Origin: Hoeflea sp.
GTDB taxonomy: Bacteria > Pseudomonadota > Alphaproteobacteria > Rhizobiales > Rhizobiaceae
Length of the DNA stretch: 58,300 bases
Assembly (NCBI RefSeq): GCF_014359905.1
Contig: NZ_JACIYP010000024.1
Coordinates: 1 to 58,300, forward strand
Reading direction: 5' to 3'
A program made the translations under genes and the position numbers. This document shows, in pieces, positions 52,842 through 58,300 of the stretch. The notes under the pieces were generated by a model. That model had not been told where the DNA came from. It did not search any database and saw only the letters and a program-made list of their open reading frames with translations. Position 1 is the first letter of the stretch; each line of letters begins with the position of its first letter.

Positions 52842-54224
52842 TCACGCCTTGGCGACATCCAAGAACAGATGCCGGTTGGAAAATCTCAGGTTCAGCAGCA
52901 CCGCCGCCACGCCCAGGCCGAGCGCCAGGCCGGCCCAGATTCCGGGGCCGCCCAGGCCCAGGCCGAAGCCCAGCCCATAGGCTGCCGTCAGGCCGATGGG
53001 CCAGTAGCTGATCACCGCCATCATCATCGGAATGCGGGTGTCCTTGATGCCGCGCAGCAGCCCCGCGCCGATGGCCTGGATGGCGTCGACGATCTGGAAG
53101 GCGGCAGCCACCAGCAGCAGCGGCACCGCCACCGCAAGCAGTTCCGCCGAATCGACATTGGTTTCGTCCAGGAACAGGCTCACAAGCGTTTCCGGAATCA
53201 GCCAGAACAGGCTGGCGGCGGCGAAGGATATCAGCACCGAAAGCCCCATCACCGTGTGCGCGGCGCGCGCCAGCTCCTGCATGTCGCCGCGGCCATAGGC
53301 CTGGCCGACGCGCACGGTGGCCGCGTGCGAGAGACCCAGCGGCACCATGAAGCTGATCGAGGCGAGCTGCAGGGCGATGCCGTGGGCGGCCAGCTGCACG
53401 GTGCCGAGCCATCCCATCATCAACGACGCCGCCATGAACAGGCCGACCTCGGCCAGGATGGTGAAGCCGATCGGCAGGCCAAGCCGGAAGACTTCGAAGA
53501 ACGCCGGCCATTCCGGCCGCCAGAAGCGCTGGAACAGCCGGTATTCGCGGTGACGCGGATGCAGCACCGCCCATGAGGCCATGATCAGGAAGATGATGGT
53601 CGAGCTGATCACCGAGGCGACCGCTGCACCCCGCACGCCCATTTCCGGCGCGCCATAATAGCCGAAGATCAGCGCATAGTTGAGAACGCCGTTGACCAGG
53701 GTTCCGATCAGCGCCGACCACAGCACGATGCCCGCCCGCGACCGCGCTGCAAAGAACGAGCGCAGCGCCATCATCATCAGCGCCGGGAACATGCCCCATT
53801 GCGCGATGCGGATATAGTCGCTGGCAAGCGCCGCCAGTTCCGGCTTCTGGCCGAGCGCGATCAGCGCCGGCTCGAGAAACCACAGGAACGGCATGACCAG
53901 CGCCGCGTAGAGGAGCAGGATCCACATCCCCATCCGCACCGAACGGCGCACATGGGTGGGATCGTTGCGCCCCTCCGCCTGCGCCGCCAGCGGCAGGATG
54001 GCGCTGGCGAAGCCGACCCCGAAAATATAGACGATGAAGAAGGCCTGCGAGCCCAGCACCGTGGCCGCCAGCTCCTCGGTGCCGTACCAGCCGAGCATGA
54101 CGACATCGGTGGTGGCGATGGCGATCTGGGCGATCTGGGTGCCGACCAGCGGCAGGCCGAGCGCCAGCGTGGCGCGCACATGCGCACCCCAGCTCTGCCC
54201 GTCCCTTGTCTGCGTGAGTAACAT
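52842..54224 (-). CDS. MATE family efflux transporter (NorM type)
   Basis: The 460-residue 12-helix antiporter has two MatE halves. Features include LALGLPLVGTQIAQIAIATTDVVMLGWYG at the start and GLPIGFTILAEVGLFMAASLMMGWLG opening the second half. These export drugs or cationic dyes against Na+ or H+. ATG 54224 (MLLTQTR) gives the family length; a longer frame to 54452 is not supported by an RBS. Substrate unknown. Confidence 0.93.
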   Translation of the reverse strand: MLLTQTRDGQSWGAHVRATLALGLPLVGTQIAQIAIATTDVVMLGWYGTEELAATVLGSQAFFIVYIFGVGFASAILPLAAQAEGRNDPTHVRRSVRMGMWILLLYAALVMPFLWFLEPALIALGQKPELAALASDYIRIAQWGMFPALMMMALRSFFAARSRAGIVLWSALIGTLVNGVLNYALIFGYYGAPEMGVRGAAVASVISSTIIFLIMASWAVLHPRHREYRLFQRFWRPEWPAFFEVFRLGLPIGFTILAEVGLFMAASLMMGWLGTVQLAAHGIALQLASISFMVPLGLSHAATVRVGQAYGRGDMQELARAAHTVMGLSVLISFAAASLFWLIPETLVSLFLDETNVDSAELLAVAVPLLLVAAAFQIVDAIQAIGAGLLRGIKDTRIPMMMAVISYWPIGLTAAYGLGFGLGLGGPGIWAGLALGLGVAAVLLNLRFSNRHLFLDVAKA

Positions 54225-54441
54225 GCCCGTGACCTGACCCGTGATTGCAGAGGCGCTTATGCCCGCGCGCCGACGGACTGGCAAGCCACGCTCCAGCGCC
54301 GCTGCCGGCCGGTGCCGGAATGAACGTGCCCGGTGTGCCGCAAATGCCATAGGGCGCCGTCCACCCCTCGCGCAAGGGGCCGCGGGTGGCTGTCTCACAT
54401 CAGCGCTTCTCAAGCCGGAGGATCGCCACCATAATGGCGGG

Positions 54442-55791
54442 ATGGAAACCACAGATCTGGCCGGCCTTTCCCAAACCCTGAGCGCGCTGCTTGATGCCGG
54501 GCGATCCTATTTCGCTCAGCCCTGGACCTATTACCAGATCGCCATCGTGGCGGCCTGCTACCTCGCCGCCTGGCTGATCTCGCTGAGGGTCGAGCCCTGG
54601 CTTGAAGAGCGCGCAAGGGCCATCAAGGGCAAGCCGGGACTGCTCCGGGTCATCATCGCCTTCATGCGCCGGATCAACTGGGTCATCTTCCTGGTGTTTC
54701 TCGCCCTTGCCCGGGAGGTCGTGCTGGAGCTGAGCTGGCCGTCGCGCACCTATCTGATGGGGTTGGCGCTGGCGCTGGGCACCGCCTGGCTCGCCATCGC
54801 GGTGTCGACCCGGATCATCCACTCCAAGAGCCTGGCGCGGCTGATCGCGCTGGCGATCTTCGCCTATGTGGCGCTCGGCATTCTCGATCTCAGGCCCGAG
54901 GCGTCGGCCTTTCTCGACCAGCTGGCCTTCCAGGTCGGCGACCTGCGGATTTCCGCACTGTTCGTGTTGCGCACCGTCATTGTCGCGACCGGCTTCCTGT
55001 GGATCGCCAATCTGCTCGGCAATTTCCTCGACAGCCGCATCGCCGCCCTTGATGATCTGTCGCCCTCCTTCAAGGTGCTGGCCGGCAAGGTGGTCAAGAT
55101 CGGGCTGATCGCCATGGCGATCATGATGGCGCTGTCATCCACCGGCATCGACCTCACCGCGCTCACCGTGTTCTCCGGCGCGGTCGGCGTGGGGCTTGGC
55201 TTCGGCCTGCAGAAGGTGGTGTCGAACTTCGTGTCGGGCGTGATCATCCTGGTCGACCGCTCGATCAAGCCCGGCGACACCATAGAGCTCGGCGAGACCT
55301 TCGGCTGGATCCGCGAGCTGCGCGCCCGCTTCGTCTCGGTGATCACCCGCGACGGGCGCGAATATCTGATCCCCAACGAGGACTTCATCACCCAGCAGGT
55401 GGTCAACTGGTCGTTCTCCGACAAGCTGGTGCGCCTCGACGTCGATTTCGGCGTCTCCTATGACAGCGATCCGCATCAAGTCACGAAACTCGCGATCGGC
55501 GCCGCCAGCACCATCGGCCGGGTGCTCGAAGCGCCGGCGCCGGTGTGCTGGATGACCGGGTTCGGCGCCTCCTCGCTCGATTTCAGGCTGCGTTTCTGGA
55601 TTGCCGATCCGCAGGCGGGGCTGACCAATGTGCGCGGCAAGGTGCTGCTGGCGCTGTGGGACACATTCAAGGAAAACGGCGTCGCGATACCCTTCCCGCA
55701 CCGCGAGATCATCATGCGCTCGCCGGTCGAGGTGGTCAGGCGCGATGCGCCGGAGGCCGAGGCCTCCGTCACAAAAAACCGGGAACCCTGA
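54442..55791 (+). CDS. Mechanosensitive ion channel, MscS family
   Basis: The 449-residue protein has about six membrane helices. The pore helix and beta domain signature are GVGLGFGLQKVVSNFVSGVIILVDRSIKPGD. The cytosolic vestibule domain follows (LIPNEDFITQQVVNWSFSDKLVRLDVDF ... FPHREI). It releases osmolytes on hypo-osmotic shock. ATG 54442 (METTDLAG) gives one full family N-terminus. Its TGA stop (55789-55791) lies in the loop of the terminator for the chemoreceptor gene on the other strand. Confidence 0.93.
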   Translation: METTDLAGLSQTLSALLDAGRSYFAQPWTYYQIAIVAACYLAAWLISLRVEPWLEERARAIKGKPGLLRVIIAFMRRINWVIFLVFLALAREVVLELSWPSRTYLMGLALALGTAWLAIAVSTRIIHSKSLARLIALAIFAYVALGILDLRPEASAFLDQLAFQVGDLRISALFVLRTVIVATGFLWIANLLGNFLDSRIAALDDLSPSFKVLAGKVVKIGLIAMAIMMALSSTGIDLTALTVFSGAVGVGLGFGLQKVVSNFVSGVIILVDRSIKPGDTIELGETFGWIRELRARFVSVITRDGREYLIPNEDFITQQVVNWSFSDKLVRLDVDFGVSYDSDPHQVTKLAIGAASTIGRVLEAPAPVCWMTGFGASSLDFRLRFWIADPQAGLTNVRGKVLLALWDTFKENGVAIPFPHREIIMRSPVEVVRRDAPEAEASVTKNREP

Positions 55792-55801
55792 GGCTCCCGG
55801 T
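55773..55801 (-). terminator. Terminator of the chemoreceptor gene
   Basis: The ten-base arms ACCGGGAACC/GGCTCCCGGT (55778-55787 with 55792-55801, one mismatch) have loop CTGA and a TTTTTT tail on the minus strand. It overlaps the end of the MscS coding region. Confidence 0.88.
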
Positions 55802-55829
55802 CGGTCTCATCGCAGGCCTGCGCGAAGCG

Positions 55830-58154
<2,325 letters not shown>

Positions 58155-58269
58155 TCACTCACTTTACGAACCCTTAAACCGTCACGGCAAGGATTGGGGG
58201 GCACGTGCGCACCTTGGGTCCGAGCGACGGATTCCGGGCACACCGGAGGCGGCAGGGGTGAATGCAGAA

Positions 58270-58295
58270 AGCCGGGAGCCCTGAGGCTCCCGGCT
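58270..58295. terminator. Terminator-like hairpin at the right edge
   Basis: An 11-bp perfect stem AGCCGGGAGCC/GGCTCCCGGCT (58270-58280 with 58285-58295) has loop CTGA. It is nearly the same as the hairpin at 55773-55801, and probably ends a minus-strand gene beyond the window. Bases 58038-58269 hold the chemoreceptor promoter but no gene. Confidence 0.75.
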
Positions 58296-58300
58296 GTTCT

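Overview
The window looks like chromosome from a GC-rich alphaproteobacterium of the Rhizobiales (Hyphomicrobiales), close to the Rhizobium/Hoeflea type. The grounds are the rpoD, dnaG, yqeY and carA neighbourhood, a DUF930 protein, a match to the EcfG general-stress promoter, and the codon bias. Genus is inference. No phage, plasmid replication gene, CRISPR array or rRNA was seen.

Layout. 0.1-6.5 kb: a secreted protein, an SDR oxidoreductase, a REP-associated (RAYT) transposase bounded by long hairpins, ettA, a two-motif PLD-family protein and two small proteins. 6.6-13.9 kb: a hydrolase, a CoA-transferase/ThDP-enzyme pair, a LysR regulator facing an AhpD-like/DUF1348/PPOX operon, and a DCC-family protein. 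13.9-15.2 kb: a three-gene membrane-protein operon, including proteins of 26 and 24 residues, behind an exact match to the EcfG promoter. 15.3-20.9 kb: a DUF442 protein, a Bfd-like ferredoxin, a ferric-iron ABC permease, an AraC regulator frameshifted by a 10-bp triplication, an AI-2E-type membrane protein and a lipoprotein. 21-28.3 kb: a LuxR-type regulator fused to an apparently non-catalytic alpha/beta hydrolase, a P-type ATPase, an iron-binding protein and a 3-HIBADH-family dehydrogenase. 28.4-31.1 kb: a diguanylate cyclase, then an A/T-richer stretch with two small unknown genes ending at a tRNA with anticodon CAT.

31.4-38.8 kb holds envelope proteins (SIMPL, Gly/Arg-rich, DUF4424, DUF930), an acetyltransferase/SnoaL pair, an SDR, a GST and two palindromic intergenic elements. 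38.9-48.7 kb carries rpoD, dnaG, yqeY and carA, with a HAMP-GGDEF-EAL protein and a LuxR-family protein placed between dnaG and yqeY. 48.7-58.3 kb has a membrane protein, an XRE regulator, a prenyltransferase-fold protein, a membrane spermidine-synthase-like protein, a MATE exporter, an MscS channel and a chemoreceptor.

The housekeeping genes cover transcription initiation, replication priming, translation control and carbamoyl-phosphate synthesis. Around them sit many regulators and signalling proteins. The points most worth testing are the stress-promoter microprotein operon, the LuxR/pseudo-hydrolase fusion, the repeat-frameshifted AraC gene and the RAYT element.
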